Notes: generated by a model not told the origin, from the sequence alone. A stretch of 59,642 bases of DNA from Deltaproteobacteria bacterium (GCA_016218725.1 JACRDB010000133.1:1-59642); one strand, 5' to 3'; positions 1 through 10,500 are shown, counted from the first letter of the stretch. Translations and numbers: made by a program.

Positions 1-67
1 CCTGACATGGCGAACCCCGGGCTCCACGGCCCAACCCAGCGCTCCACAGCCCATCCCAGCGCTCCAC
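1..67. repeat. Structured repeat with 20-bp tandem units, left copy
   Basis: Positions 22-41, 42-61 and 62-67 are successive copies of a 20-bp unit that begins CTCCAC. Positions 8-39 match the reverse complement of 59593-59626 with one substitution and two single-base indels. A short stem, GGGC (19-22) with GCCC (29-32) around a 6-base loop, is kept in both copies. No coding gene fits positions 1-161. Its role is unknown; it could be a dispersed intergenic repeat or part of a structured RNA. Confidence 0.5.
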
Positions 68-118
68 CCGCCGGGAGAGGGGACCTTGCGGCGCTTGCGC
101 CTCGGACGCCAACCCTAC

Positions 119-160
119 ACTTTCCCTGTGGGAAGGTACTAGTTATACACCGTGTATACC
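119..160. terminator. Tandem hairpins after kinase gene, including palindrome site A
   Basis: Two inverted repeats lie directly 3' of the minus-strand kinase gene. Positions 119-126 pair with 130-137 around TGT (8 bp, one G-T pair). Positions 142-150 (GTTATACAC) pair with 152-160 (GTGTATACC) around one base, with one mismatch. The second ends two bases before the kinase stop at 162-164. No U-tract follows, so any terminator role would be Rho-assisted or simply 3'-end protection. The second hairpin belongs to the dispersed palindrome family described in the findings. Confidence 0.45.
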
Positions 161-161
161 C

Positions 162-1985
162 TCACCCGGCGAGCTTGAAGAGCACCGCCGCGAGGCCCAC
201 GAGCCCGAAGAAGATCACGGCGAAGACCAGGGACCCGAAGCCCGTGCGAGGGACCACCACGGGCTCGTCGTCGTCGAGGTCGGGGATCGCGGGGGGCTTC
301 GGCGCGGGCGCGGGGGGCGCGGGGGGCGCGGGCTCAACGGGCCCCGCGGGGGCCTTTGGCACCGGCGGATCGAGCACGGGCGCGCGCAGGGGGAAGGGGG
401 GCGTCTCGGTCCCGAGGGCGAGGCTCCTGGGGACGCGCTCCGACGCGTTGGAGGCGGGCGCGGGGGGGGGCGCCCCGGGGGCCGGTGGGTGGGGCCTGGA
501 CGCGCTCCCGGAGGCCTCCTCGGGGGTGGGGGTGACGCGCGGCGAGGAGGTGCGCACCAGCGGGACCGCGACCTCGGGGTAGAGGAGCTCGAGCTCCTGG
601 CTGGCGCGCTCGGCGGTGTCCCGGAGCTTCATCGCGGGCAGCTCGCGCTCGGTGGTGGCGGTGTCCCGGACGTCTCCGTGGCGCTGCGGCAGGTCCAGCG
701 AGGTGGGGGTGGAGTCCTCGGTCTGGTGGAGCACCGGGAGCGTGGGCGTGGGGTCCTCGCGGGCGGCCTGGGTGATGGTGGTGGCGCGGTCGTCGGAGGC
801 CGCCTGGTGGATGGTCGTGGGCTTGTCGTCCCGGTGCTCCACCGCGTCCGTGAGGGTGGTGTCCCCGGGGATACGGTTATCCCTGGTGGGCGTGGCCTCC
901 GGGTCGAAGACCGTGGTGATCATCTCCTCGCGCTCGGGCCTCAACGGGGGGAAGGCCGGGATCGGGACGTGCCCCGAGGGGGCCGGCGCGGCGGGCGCCG
1001 CCCGAGGCGCCGGGGCAGCGGGCGGGGGCTCTGGGCGGGCGGGCGCTGGCTGGGCGGGCGCTGGCTGGGCGGGGACCGGGGGCGAGGGGACGCTCGCGCT
1101 GACGATCACCGTCGCGCTCGCCTCGTGCGCGTGGAGCGCCACCTGGAGCGCCTCGCGCATGGAGGCCGCGGTGGGGTAGCGCGCCACGCGGTCCAGGCTC
1201 ATGGCGCGCTGCACCGCCTGGGCGAGCGTCTGCGGGGTGTCCGGCGAGACCGTGAGGAGCGGCACCGGCGGGGGTCTCTGGTAGGCGATCTGCACCAGGA
1301 GGTCCGCGGTGTTCTCCGCGTCGAAGGGCAGCCTCCCGGTGATCATCTCGTAGAGCAGCACCCCGGCGGCGTAGACGTCCACCCGGTGGTCCACGTCCTT
1401 GCGCCCGAGGGCCTGCTCCGGGGCCATGTAGTGCGGCGTCCCGATGGCCACGCCGGTCTTGGTCATGCCCGCCGCGGCGAAGCTCCGGTCCACCTGGAAC
1501 TTGCTCACGCCGAAGTCCAGGAGCTTCACGAAGTCCGTGCGGCCCCCGCGGGTGATGAGGTGGATGTTCTCGGGCTTCAGGTCCCGGTGCACGATGCCCT
1601 TGGCATGCACCGCCGCGAGGGCCCCGAGGACCTGTACCATGATGTCCACGGCGTCCCTGGGGGGCATGCGCCGCTGGCGGTTCATCCTCCGCCCGAGGCT
1701 CTCCCCGTGGAGGTACTCCATCACCATGAAGGGCTGGCGACCGTGGCGGCCGAAGTCCAGCACCTCCACGATGTTCTCGTGCCCCACGGCGGCGGCGGCG
1801 CGGGCCTCGCGCTCGAAGCGCGCCACGAGCTCCGGGTTCTTCACCACCGAGGCGTTGAGCACCTTCACGGCCACGCGGCGGCCGAGCATGACGTTCTCGG
1901 CCTCGTAGACCATGGACATCCCGCCGGCGCCGATGGCCCTCACCACGCGGAAGCGGTCATCGAGGAGGGTCTCCGGGGCAAGCAT
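162..1985 (-). CDS. Ser/Thr protein kinase with C-terminal membrane anchor
   Basis: A 607-residue Hanks-type kinase that should phosphorylate Ser/Thr on target proteins. The kinase domain spans about residues 11-280, with a glycine-rich loop (GAGGMS, 19-24), catalytic Lys41 in VAVK, HRD at 133-135 followed by LKPEN, DFG at 157-159 and GTPHYMAPE near 182-190. HRD with Arg marks an activation-loop-regulated (RD) kinase. A long Pro/Ala/Thr-rich linker follows, with several TTI/TTIT-type Thr motifs that could be autophosphorylation sites. The C-terminal 20-25 residues form one hydrophobic segment, so the kinase is probably membrane-tethered with no sizeable extracellular sensor. It is divergent from ligA across 81 bp. 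The ATG start places the kinase fold right at the N-terminus. The substrate is unknown. Confidence 0.93.
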   Translation of the reverse strand: MLAPETLLDDRFRVVRAIGAGGMSMVYEAENVMLGRRVAVKVLNASVVKNPELVARFEREARAAAAVGHENIVEVLDFGRHGRQPFMVMEYLHGESLGRRMNRQRRMPPRDAVDIMVQVLGALAAVHAKGIVHRDLKPENIHLITRGGRTDFVKLLDFGVSKFQVDRSFAAAGMTKTGVAIGTPHYMAPEQALGRKDVDHRVDVYAAGVLLYEMITGRLPFDAENTADLLVQIAYQRPPPVPLLTVSPDTPQTLAQAVQRAMSLDRVARYPTAASMREALQVALHAHEASATVIVSASVPSPPVPAQPAPAQPAPARPEPPPAAPAPRAAPAAPAPSGHVPIPAFPPLRPEREEMITTVFDPEATPTRDNRIPGDTTLTDAVEHRDDKPTTIHQAASDDRATTITQAAREDPTPTLPVLHQTEDSTPTSLDLPQRHGDVRDTATTERELPAMKLRDTAERASQELELLYPEVAVPLVRTSSPRVTPTPEEASGSASRPHPPAPGAPPPAPASNASERVPRSLALGTETPPFPLRAPVLDPPVPKAPAGPVEPAPPAPPAPAPKPPAIPDLDDDEPVVVPRTGFGSLVFAVIFFGLVGLAAVLFKLAG

Positions 1986-2027
1986 ACTCTGGGCCGCGGG
2001 GACTGTAACACATCACGGGCGCGGTTC

Positions 2028-2056
2028 TTGAAGGGGGTGCGTCCCTGAGGGATACT
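2028..2056 (+). promoter_or_regulatory. Possible sigma-70 promoter of ligA
   Basis: TTGAAG (2028-2033), a 17-base spacer and GATACT (2051-2056) match the housekeeping consensus at 4 of 6 bases each. A start 7-8 bases downstream would fall at about 2063-2064, only a few bases before the ATG at 2067. That predicts an almost leaderless mRNA and fits the lack of a well-placed Shine-Dalgarno. Confidence 0.35.
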
Positions 2057-2066
2057 CCCGCGCCCG

Positions 2067-4403
2067 ATGCCCACCCAGACCCTGCCGGACCTTGACAGTT
2101 TGGATACCGCGGCCCTGGCGGCCCTGGTCTCACACCATAACCACCGTTACTGGGACCTGCACGACCCGGAGCTGTCGGACTACGATTTCGATCGCCTGGT
2201 GGAGGCCCTGAAGGTCCGGGACCCGGGGAGCCCCGTGCTGGCCTCCATGGGCCCTTCGGCGCCCCCGACGCCCGGGGCGGAGGTGAAGCACAAGCACCCG
2301 ATGCTCTCGCTGGACAAGTGCTACTCCGACGAGGACCTGGACAAGTGGGGGCAGAGCTTCCAGGGCGACGCGGTGATGATGCCCAAGTTCGATGGCATCG
2401 CGTGCTCGCTCCATTATGACGCCTCGGGGAGGCTCTCGCTGGCGGCCACCCGCGGGGACGGCGTGACCGGGGATGACATCACGGCCAACGTGCGGGAGAT
2501 CGCGGACGTGCCTCGGAAGATCGCCTCGGAGCGGGCCCTGGAGGTCCGCGGGGAGATCTTCATGCGCCTGTCGGTGTTCACCAAATGGAAGGCCGAGGGC
2601 ATGGCCAACCCCAGGAACGCCGCCGCCGGGGCCATCAAGCAGAAGGACCCGAAGAAGAGCGGGGCGTACAACCTCTCCTTCGCGGGGTATGACCTCCTCG
2701 GGGTGGGGTTCAAGACCCACACCGAGGAGCTGGAGCACCTGGTGAAGCTGGGCTTCTCGCCCATTGATCACGAGACGCTCCCCAAGGACGGCCTCCGGGC
2801 GGGCTACCAGCGCATGGCCCAGCGCCGCGCGAAGCTCGATTACGAAATCGACGGGGTGGTCTTCAAGACCGACCGCATCGACGAGCAGGACCGCCTTGGG
2901 CAGACCGCTCACCACCCTCGCTACGCGCTGGCCTACAAGTTCCAGGGGGACTCCGGCACCAGCACCCTCCGGGCCGTGGAGTGGAGCGTGGCCCGCACCG
3001 GGGCCATCACCCCGGTGGCCGTGGTGGACCCGGTGGAGCTCTCCGGGGTCACGGTCACCCGGGCCTCGCTGCACCACCCCGGGTTCTTGAAGAAGCTCGG
3101 GCTGTCCCTCGGGGCCGAGGTGGTGATGATGCGCCGCGGGGGCGTGATCCCCAACGTGGAGTTTGTCTCCAGGCCCGGCACCGTGCCCGTGGCGCTCCCA
3201 GACCGCTGTCCCTCTTGCGGGGGCAATACCCGCTGGGAGAAGGACTTCCTGCTGTGCACCAACACCCGCGGGTGCAAGGCCGTGGCCGTGGGACTCCTGG
3301 CCCACTACGCCACGGCCACGGACATGCTGGGCTTCGGCGACGTGGTGCTGGACCAGGCCTATGAGCTCGGGCTCCTGCGCACTCCGGCGGATTTCTACAA
3401 GCTCACCCCGAGCGCCCTGGAGAAGATTGACAAGGTCGGCAACAAGCTCGCCACCAAGCTCGTGGCCGAGGTCCAGAAGCGCCGCACCCTGGACCTGCCG
3501 ACGTTCCTCCGCGCCCTGGGGCTCCCGGAGCTCGGCAAGAACGTGTCCAAGATCCTCGCCGAGCGCTACGGCGACCTGGACCGCGTGCTGGCCGTCACCG
3601 AAGTGGAATTCTCGCAGGTCCATGGCATCGGCGAGACCATCGCCCGCACGGTGGTCCAGGGCTTGAAGGACGCCCGGGAGCTCATCGACGCGCTGCGCAA
3701 GGAGGTCACCCTCACCGCCGCGGCGCCCACGCCCAGGGCGGCGCCGGTGGGCAACGCCTTCGCGGGCATGACCTTCGTGTTCACGGGCAAGATGTTGTCC
3801 GGCGAGCGCAGCGACCACGAGAAGACCGTGGCCTCCCTGGGGGGCACGGCGCTGGACGCGGTGAACAAGGCCCTCACCTTCCTGGTGGTCGGCGACGACA
3901 AGAAGGCCGGGGCAAAGTCCTCCAAGGAGAAGGCCGCGGAGAAGCACATCCTGGCGGGCGCTGCCCTCAAGGTGCTCACCGAGAAGGAGTACGTCGCCAT
4001 GGTGGCGGAGGCCCGGCGGGGCGTCACCACGCAGCCTCCGCCGCCGCCGTCGGAGCCGGAGCCACCGAGCGCGATCGCGCCGGCGCCGGTCACCGCGCCC
4101 CTCACGGCCCCGCCGCCGGCTCCCCCAAAGGCCGGGAGGTTTACGGGCACCGTGTGGGTCTTCGCCGCGCAGCTCACCACCATGAGCCAGGACGAGGCCC
4201 GCAAGCGCGTCCAGGCCCTCGGAGGTACCGTCACGGACACCCTTGATGACAGCACCACACATGTCGTGATTGGTGCGAGGGGCCGTGCTGGAGAGGTGCT
4301 CACGGAGGCCCGGAGGCGCCAGCAGGAGGGCGCAAAGCTCGAGCTCCTGGACGAGAAGGGCTTCGCGGCGAGGGTGGGAGCCGGGCAGTTGCCGTTGTTC
4401 TAG
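2067..4403 (+). CDS. ligA: NAD-dependent DNA ligase LigA with two BRCT domains
   Basis: Seals nicks in duplex DNA using NAD+, in replication and repair. The NAD-binding Ia region (HHNHRYWDLHDPELSDYDFD, from about residue 23) is followed by the adenylation motif KFDG with nucleophile Lys107, then EVRGE, NPRNAAAG and EIDGVVFK. A zinc finger of form C-x2-C-x12-C-x5-C begins near residue 381, then helix-hairpin-helix repeats and a BRCT domain at about 562-650. At 778 residues it is roughly 100 longer than typical LigA. The extra length is a Pro-rich linker plus a second BRCT-like domain (about 690-778, with GTVWVF and ALGGTV). Identity as LigA is firm. The doubled BRCT is uncommon and may add DNA or partner binding. 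Confidence 0.96.
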   Translation: MPTQTLPDLDSLDTAALAALVSHHNHRYWDLHDPELSDYDFDRLVEALKVRDPGSPVLASMGPSAPPTPGAEVKHKHPMLSLDKCYSDEDLDKWGQSFQGDAVMMPKFDGIACSLHYDASGRLSLAATRGDGVTGDDITANVREIADVPRKIASERALEVRGEIFMRLSVFTKWKAEGMANPRNAAAGAIKQKDPKKSGAYNLSFAGYDLLGVGFKTHTEELEHLVKLGFSPIDHETLPKDGLRAGYQRMAQRRAKLDYEIDGVVFKTDRIDEQDRLGQTAHHPRYALAYKFQGDSGTSTLRAVEWSVARTGAITPVAVVDPVELSGVTVTRASLHHPGFLKKLGLSLGAEVVMMRRGGVIPNVEFVSRPGTVPVALPDRCPSCGGNTRWEKDFLLCTNTRGCKAVAVGLLAHYATATDMLGFGDVVLDQAYELGLLRTPADFYKLTPSALEKIDKVGNKLATKLVAEVQKRRTLDLPTFLRALGLPELGKNVSKILAERYGDLDRVLAVTEVEFSQVHGIGETIARTVVQGLKDARELIDALRKEVTLTAAAPTPRAAPVGNAFAGMTFVFTGKMLSGERSDHEKTVASLGGTALDAVNKALTFLVVGDDKKAGAKSSKEKAAEKHILAGAALKVLTEKEYVAMVAEARRGVTTQPPPPPSEPEPPSAIAPAPVTAPLTAPPPAPPKAGRFTGTVWVFAAQLTTMSQDEARKRVQALGGTVTDTLDDSTTHVVIGARGRAGEVLTEARRRQQEGAKLELLDEKGFAARVGAGQLPLF

Positions 4404-4405
4404 AC

Positions 4406-4433
4406 TTTCGGTTCGGGGCTCCTGGGGTAGAAT
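4406..4433 (+). promoter_or_regulatory. Possible promoter of the propeller kinase
   Basis: A good -10 hexamer, TAGAAT (4428-4433), lies 12 bases before the ATG at 4446. A weak -35, TTTCGG (4406-4411), sits 16 bases upstream. Transcription would start near 4440 and leave a leader of about six bases. The element follows the ligA stop directly, so read-through from ligA is also possible. Confidence 0.28.
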
Positions 4434-4445
4434 CCAGGGACGCAC

Positions 4446-7073
4446 ATGGCGCTCCCCGTCGAGCGGGTCGGAACAGAGGTCGCGGGGCGCTACCGGATCA
4501 CGTCGATTCTAGGCGAGGGTGGCTTCGCGGTGGTGTACCGCGCGACACACACCATCATGGGCACGGACCTGGCGCTCAAGGTCCTGCACCCGCAGGCGCT
4601 CCAGGTCGAGGGAGGCCGCGAGCGCTTCCAGCGGGAGACGCGGATCGTGGCGTCGCTCCAGCACCCGAACATCGTGCGGATCTTCGACGCGGGCTTCCTG
4701 GAGGACGGGGCGGCCTACGCGGCGCTGGAGCTCCTGGAGGGCGAGAGCCTCGGGGAGCTCCTCCAGCGGCGCCAGAGGCTGGAGGCCGCGGAGGCGGTGC
4801 CCATCCTGGTGGACGTGCTGCGGGCCCTCGGGGCGGCGCACCGCAGGGACGTGGTGCACCGGGACGTCAAGCCCGAGAACGTGTTCCTGACCTGGGACCA
4901 CGAGCACCGCAGCGTGGCCAAGGTGCTGGACTTCGGCATCGCCTACGCGGTGGAGTCGGGCACCCGGAAGGTCACCCAGGAGGGCATGCTCGTCGGGTCG
5001 CCGCTCTACATGTCCCCGGAGCAGATCCACGGCGAGGACGTGTCGGCCAAGACGGACCTGTGGGCCACGGGGGTGGTGCTCTTCGAGGTGCTCACGGGCA
5101 GGGTGCCCTTCGACGGCGAGTCCATCGTGCAGATCTTCCACCGGGTGGTGCACGAGGCGCCCCCGAGGCTGGACGTGCCGGTGCCCAGGGAGCTGGAGCG
5201 GGCGCTCCTGCGGGCCCTGGCCAAGGACCCGAGGGACCGCTTCCCGGACGCCGAGGCCATGCTCACAGCGCTCCAGGCGGCGATGGCGGGGCAGCCCGTG
5301 CGCAGCGTCCCGCCGAAGGCCACGGTGGTGCCGCCGTCGCGCGCGGCGGTCACCCAGGAGGCGCCCGTGGACCTGTTCTCCTTCCCGGAGCCCGACGCGC
5401 CCGCCGCCTTCGCGGAGGACCTGGACGCCCTGGTCGCCCAGGCGAGGACGAGGCCCGCCGCGGTGGACTTTGACTTCGGCGACCCGGGCGCCCCGGACGT
5501 CGCCCGCGCCCCGACGGAGCCCCTGGCGGAGCTGCCCGCGCTTGACGATTTCCTCTCTGCGCCCGGCGAGCCGAGGGCCACCCCGGCCTCGGAGGAGCTG
5601 TTCCCGGCAGCGTTTCCGGAGCCCTCCACGGCGCCCGCGGACGATTTCCAGGTGGCCCCGGGGTACAGCTCCGAGGGGAGCTTTGGGGGCTCTGGCCGCG
5701 CCTCCGAGGTGCACACCGCGCTGGCCCCCGAAGTGATCGACCGCTCCCGCGCGGTGGTGGTGCGCCGCGCCCGAGGGCCCTCGGCGTGGTGGTTCGTGCT
5801 GCTGGTGGTGTGCATCACCGCGGGCGGGGGGTACCTCGCCCGTCCCATCATCGAGCGGGCCTTTCGCTCGGACGCGCAGCAGCAGGTGGACGAGGTCCGC
5901 GAGCTCGCCGCCACGGAGCCCGACCCCGTGGAGCCCGACGACGCGGGGACGGCCACCGCGCGCCCCGTGGAGGACCCCCAGCCGGAGCCCTGGCCCTTCG
6001 GGGAGCAGCGCCACCTGGACCTCCCCGCGGGCCTCGGGGGCGTGACCGCCAACGATTTCGTCACGAGGCTGGACGCCCCGGGCCGCGGCGGCGGCGGCGC
6101 GTTGACCTTCGTGTCCTGCACCCACGAGGGGCTGGTGCTCCACGTCGGGGGCACCGCGGGGAGCTTCCGTACGGTGGCCGCGAGGGCCGTCTGCGGGCCC
6201 TTCGCGCTCTCCCTGGGGGACGACCTGGACGGCGACCGCGTGCCCGACCTGGTCGCCCTGGACGAGCGCCGCCCGGGCGTAGTCACCGTCACCTCCCGGC
6301 GCTGGACCGAGGGCCGGAGGGTCTCCCTCCCGGGCGCCCGCGCCGTGCTGGGGGGCCTGACGCTGGGCCGCAACGACCCCGGAGCATTGGTGTACACGCA
6401 CTCCGAGGGCCCCGCCCAGCTCGTCGCGGTGAACCTCCGCAACGGCCGCGTGGCCTGGCGCTCGGACCCTCTGATCCTCCTCGGGGACCCGCAGGACCAC
6501 GGCCTCGCGGTGGGCCCGGACCTGGACGGCGACCGCGCCCCGGATGTGGCCGTGGGCACCGTCGGGGACGGCCAGCGCTGCGTCGAGGTGCTCTCCGGCG
6601 CCACCGGCTTGCGCCGGTGGCCGCGCCCCGTGTGCCACGAGACGGCAGCCGCCACGAGCCTCTCCGTCGGCCCCGACGTCAACGGCGACGGCAAGGCCGA
6701 GGTGCTCCTCGGGCGCGTGGGCTCCACCCCGAGGCTCCTCTCCGGCGCCGACGGGAGGGTGCTCCACGAGTACCCCGGCGACCCGGTGCGCGCGGGCACC
6801 ACCTACGGCTGGCCGGTGCTGTTGGTCCCCGCCCTCCACGGCGAGGGCACCCCCACGGTGGTCATCGGTGACACCGGCTGCGCCTCCCCCGGCGTGGACG
6901 TCCTTCGCGCCACCGACGGCTTCCGCTTCGCGCGGCTCCCGCTGCCGCAGGGAACATCCTCGCCGCTGTTCCAGGTGAGGCTCCTCACGGATTTCCTCCA
7001 GGGGCATCGCTCGCTCCTCCTGGCGACCCCCGTCGGCGGCATCTCCATTCAAGGTACGGGTAGTCGAAGGTAG
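4446..7073 (+). CDS. Ser/Thr kinase with extracytoplasmic FG-GAP propeller
   Basis: An 875-residue receptor-type Hanks kinase. The kinase domain (about residues 15-280) has GEGGFA, catalytic Lys45, HRD at 138-140 followed by VKPEN, DFG at 162-164 and GSPLYMSPEQ. An acidic Pro/Ala-rich juxtamembrane stretch leads to one transmembrane helix at about 446-465. The distal 350 residues carry at least three calcium-loop motifs of the FG-GAP/integrin type (DLDGDRVPD, DLDGDRAPD, DVNGDGKAE), which predicts a beta-propeller outside the cytoplasm. It is therefore likely to sense a ligand or surface in the periplasm, or to use the propeller for protein contacts. It lies 42 bp after ligA on the same strand and converges on the two-component operon. 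The ligand is unknown. Confidence 0.92.
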   Translation: MALPVERVGTEVAGRYRITSILGEGGFAVVYRATHTIMGTDLALKVLHPQALQVEGGRERFQRETRIVASLQHPNIVRIFDAGFLEDGAAYAALELLEGESLGELLQRRQRLEAAEAVPILVDVLRALGAAHRRDVVHRDVKPENVFLTWDHEHRSVAKVLDFGIAYAVESGTRKVTQEGMLVGSPLYMSPEQIHGEDVSAKTDLWATGVVLFEVLTGRVPFDGESIVQIFHRVVHEAPPRLDVPVPRELERALLRALAKDPRDRFPDAEAMLTALQAAMAGQPVRSVPPKATVVPPSRAAVTQEAPVDLFSFPEPDAPAAFAEDLDALVAQARTRPAAVDFDFGDPGAPDVARAPTEPLAELPALDDFLSAPGEPRATPASEELFPAAFPEPSTAPADDFQVAPGYSSEGSFGGSGRASEVHTALAPEVIDRSRAVVVRRARGPSAWWFVLLVVCITAGGGYLARPIIERAFRSDAQQQVDEVRELAATEPDPVEPDDAGTATARPVEDPQPEPWPFGEQRHLDLPAGLGGVTANDFVTRLDAPGRGGGGALTFVSCTHEGLVLHVGGTAGSFRTVAARAVCGPFALSLGDDLDGDRVPDLVALDERRPGVVTVTSRRWTEGRRVSLPGARAVLGGLTLGRNDPGALVYTHSEGPAQLVAVNLRNGRVAWRSDPLILLGDPQDHGLAVGPDLDGDRAPDVAVGTVGDGQRCVEVLSGATGLRRWPRPVCHETAAATSLSVGPDVNGDGKAEVLLGRVGSTPRLLSGADGRVLHEYPGDPVRAGTTYGWPVLLVPALHGEGTPTVVIGDTGCASPGVDVLRATDGFRFARLPLPQGTSSPLFQVRLLTDFLQGHRSLLLATPVGGISIQGTGSRR

Positions 7074-7092
7074 GTGGTTATCCCACCATTCC

Positions 7093-7094
<2 letters not shown>
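7068..7094. terminator. Hairpin between convergent kinase and regulator genes
   Basis: GGTGG (7073-7077) pairs with CCACC (7083-7087) around TTATC. The stem can extend with a bulge into GTAG and CTAC on the outside. It occupies the whole 19-bp gap between the kinase stop (7071-7073) and the regulator stop (7093-7095), so it could act on both strands. There is no T-run on either side. Confidence 0.4.
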
Positions 7095-8471
<1,377 letters not shown>

Positions 8472-8475
<4 letters not shown>

Positions 8476-9458
8476 GGCCCCTCCACGGGGAGCGTGACCA
8501 CGAACTCCGCCCCGGGGCCCGACGGGGGGACGCACTCCAGCGTGCCCCCGTGGGCCTCGACGAGCTTGCGCGAGAGCGCCAGGCCCAGGCCCGTGCCCTC
8601 CTTTCGGGTGCTGTGGAACACCGTGAAGAGCCTCTCTCTCTCGCCCTCGGGGACGCCCGGGCCGTTGTCCCTCACGCGCAGCCAGGCGCTGGTCCCTGCG
8701 AGGTTGGTGCCCAGGGACAGCTCCACCCGGGGCGACGCGGTCCCGGCGGCCTCCAGCGCGTCGAGGGCGTTCCCGACGAGGTTGAGCACCACGCGACGGA
8801 GCTTCTCGGGGTCCGCCCGGAGCGCGCACGGGGGCTCCGGGTCCTCCCGGCGGAGCTCCGCCCCGAGGCGCTCGGCGCGCTCCTTCAAGGGCTCCAGGGC
8901 CGAGTCCAGCACGGCCCCGAGGGTGGTCTCCCGCGGGCTGAGCGCTTCTTCCCTCGCGTACCGCAGGAGGTGGGCGATGGAGCGCTCGGCGCGGTCGAGC
9001 TCCTCCACGGCGACGCGGGCGTACTCCTTCGCGTCGGGGCTCTGGGGGTCCTCGGCGAGCTGCGCCACGAGGCTCTTCGCGGCGGTGATGGGGTTTCGAA
9101 GCTCGTGGGCGATGCCCGCGGAGAGGGCCTCCAGGTCCCTCGCGTGGCGCGGCGACGCCGCGTGGCGCGAGGGTGCCGCGACGGGGAGCGCTGGCCCGGG
9201 TGCGTCGCGGAGGGCCTCCTCGGACCACTTTCGCCGCAGGGGCCCCAGGGCCACGGTGATGAACCCATGGAGGGCCAGGCCGACGCCCCAGGCCAGGGCC
9301 ACCACGGCGCCGACGAAGGGCGTGGCCACCACGGAGAGCAGGCAGCACACGCACACATACACCACGAGGTGGATGGAGAAGCCCGTGCGGAGGTTCACCG
9401 CGCGCCGCGCGGCGCGGAGCCTGGGGTCCTCCGGCGCTGTCTCGCCCCGTGGGGTCAT
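8472..9458 (-). CDS. 2TM-domain sensor histidine kinase
   Basis: A 328-residue histidine kinase, cognate partner of the downstream NtrC-type regulator. The N-terminus holds two closely spaced membrane helices (about 26-74) around the sequence RTGFSIHLVVY, which matches the small 2TM domain found in some kinases; there is no periplasmic sensor. The dimerisation/phosphoacceptor helix has AHELRNP with His118. The ATPase domain has an N-box (NLVGNALDAL), G1 (DNGPGVP) and G2 (GTGLGLAL). The start is the ATG in a 4-base ATGA overlap with the diiron gene. With no external domain, it probably senses something in the membrane or cytoplasm, possibly linked to the diiron enzyme. Confidence 0.93.
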
Positions 9459-10435
9459 GGGAGGTGCGCGGAGAGCGTAGCAGACGGCGCGGCGCCGGTG
9501 ATCCCCACGGCGCGCCACAGGAAGCCCAGGGCCGGGGGCGCGAGCCCCACCCGCTGGCAGAGCGCGTACACGGGCGCGAGGCCCTCGCGCACCCGCTGGC
9601 GGGCCAAGGGGCCCCGGTGCGCCTCTCGCAGGGCCTCCGGGGGCACCTGGTAGCGCGCCACGAGGTCCCCGGGGACGCGCAGCATGGCCGCGGCGGTGCT
9701 CCGGAGCACCACCGGCGCGAGGGCCTGGAGCTGCGCGCGGCGCAGGGCGCCGAGGCGGGGGCTTCGCTCCTCCAGGAAGCGCTTCGCGAAGCACAGGTGC
9801 CGGGCCTCCTCGGTGATGTGCCGGCGCATGATGGCGGCCACCAGCGGGTGCAGCGGGCGCTCGCCGCGCAGGGCCCTGCGCTGGACGTAGTCAATGGGCG
9901 CCTCGCCCGCTAGCACGTGGAGGAAGAAGAGCTCCGGGAAGGTGCGCCCGAGGTCCGGGACGCGGCGTGACCCGTAGCGCTCCAGCGGGTGCATCCCCTG
10001 CGGGTCGAGCCCGGTGCGGCCCACGAACTCCTGGAACATGAGCGAGTGCTGGCCCTCTTCGAGCACCTCGTGGAGGGCGTAGCGGAACTCCGGGGAGCCC
10101 GCCGGGAGCGCCTCGGCGAAGCGCAGGAGCCCCTGCGACAGCACGCTCTCGAACTGCACCCCGACGCGCATGTAGCTGGCCAGGAGGTGGAGCCCTACGC
10201 GGGCCCTGAGGGCAGAGGGGAGGTCCTGGTACCACCGGGTGTGAGAGAGCGGCTCCTCGGGGCCGAGCTCGAAGCGCGGGTCCTCGGGGTCCACCCGGTG
10301 CTCCGGGAGGTCCCAGGCGAGGTCCGCGTAGGCGTCGAAGCGCTGCGTGACCGAGTGTGACGAGAGCCTCGCCAGGAGGTGATGGTAGCCCTCGCGGGGG
10401 GTCTTCGGGGTGAGCGCGAGCGGTGCTGCATCCAT
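9455..10435 (-). CDS. AurF-like diiron oxygenase
   Basis: A 326-residue helical protein resembling the AurF/CmlI p-aminobenzoate N-oxygenase family of non-haem diiron enzymes. Candidate iron ligands sit in two helix-pair signatures: HEVLEEGQHSLMF (Glu123/126/127, His130) and HITEEARHLCFAKRF (the E-E-x-R-H motif), with a further Glu96 in QFESVL. Family members oxidise amines or hydroxylate acyl substrates with O2. Here the substrate cannot be read from sequence. It is the first gene of an operon with a histidine kinase and a sigma-54 activator, which is unusual for a lone oxygenase and suggests tight induction by its substrate or product. The ATG start lies about 40 bases after the predicted sigma-54 transcription start. 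Confidence 0.82.
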   Translation of the reverse strand: MDAAPLALTPKTPREGYHHLLARLSSHSVTQRFDAYADLAWDLPEHRVDPEDPRFELGPEEPLSHTRWYQDLPSALRARVGLHLLASYMRVGVQFESVLSQGLLRFAEALPAGSPEFRYALHEVLEEGQHSLMFQEFVGRTGLDPQGMHPLERYGSRRVPDLGRTFPELFFLHVLAGEAPIDYVQRRALRGERPLHPLVAAIMRRHITEEARHLCFAKRFLEERSPRLGALRRAQLQALAPVVLRSTAAAMLRVPGDLVARYQVPPEALREAHRGPLARQRVREGLAPVYALCQRVGLAPPALGFLWRAVGITGAAPSATLSAHLP

Positions 10436-10486
10436 GGTGTGCAATCCCTTCCGGCGCCGACGGGCGGCGCCTCGGAGCGCAGCAAC

Positions 10487-10500
10487 GCATGCCCCGTGCC
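10487..10500 (-). promoter_or_regulatory. Sigma-54-like -24/-12 promoter of the diiron/two-component operon
   Basis: On the minus strand the sequence reads GGCACG-GGGC-ATGC. It keeps the invariant GG and GC exactly ten bases apart, plus the CACG of the -24 box; the -12 box is ATGC rather than TTGC. Transcription would start near 10475, leaving a leader of about 40 bases before the ATG at 10435. The operon itself encodes an NtrC-type activator, which makes autoregulation plausible. Confidence 0.5.

Noticed and set aside
1021..1080. Tandem DNA repeat of about 18 bp
   Set aside because: It encodes the PAPAQ repeats of the kinase linker, so it is explained by low-complexity coding sequence.
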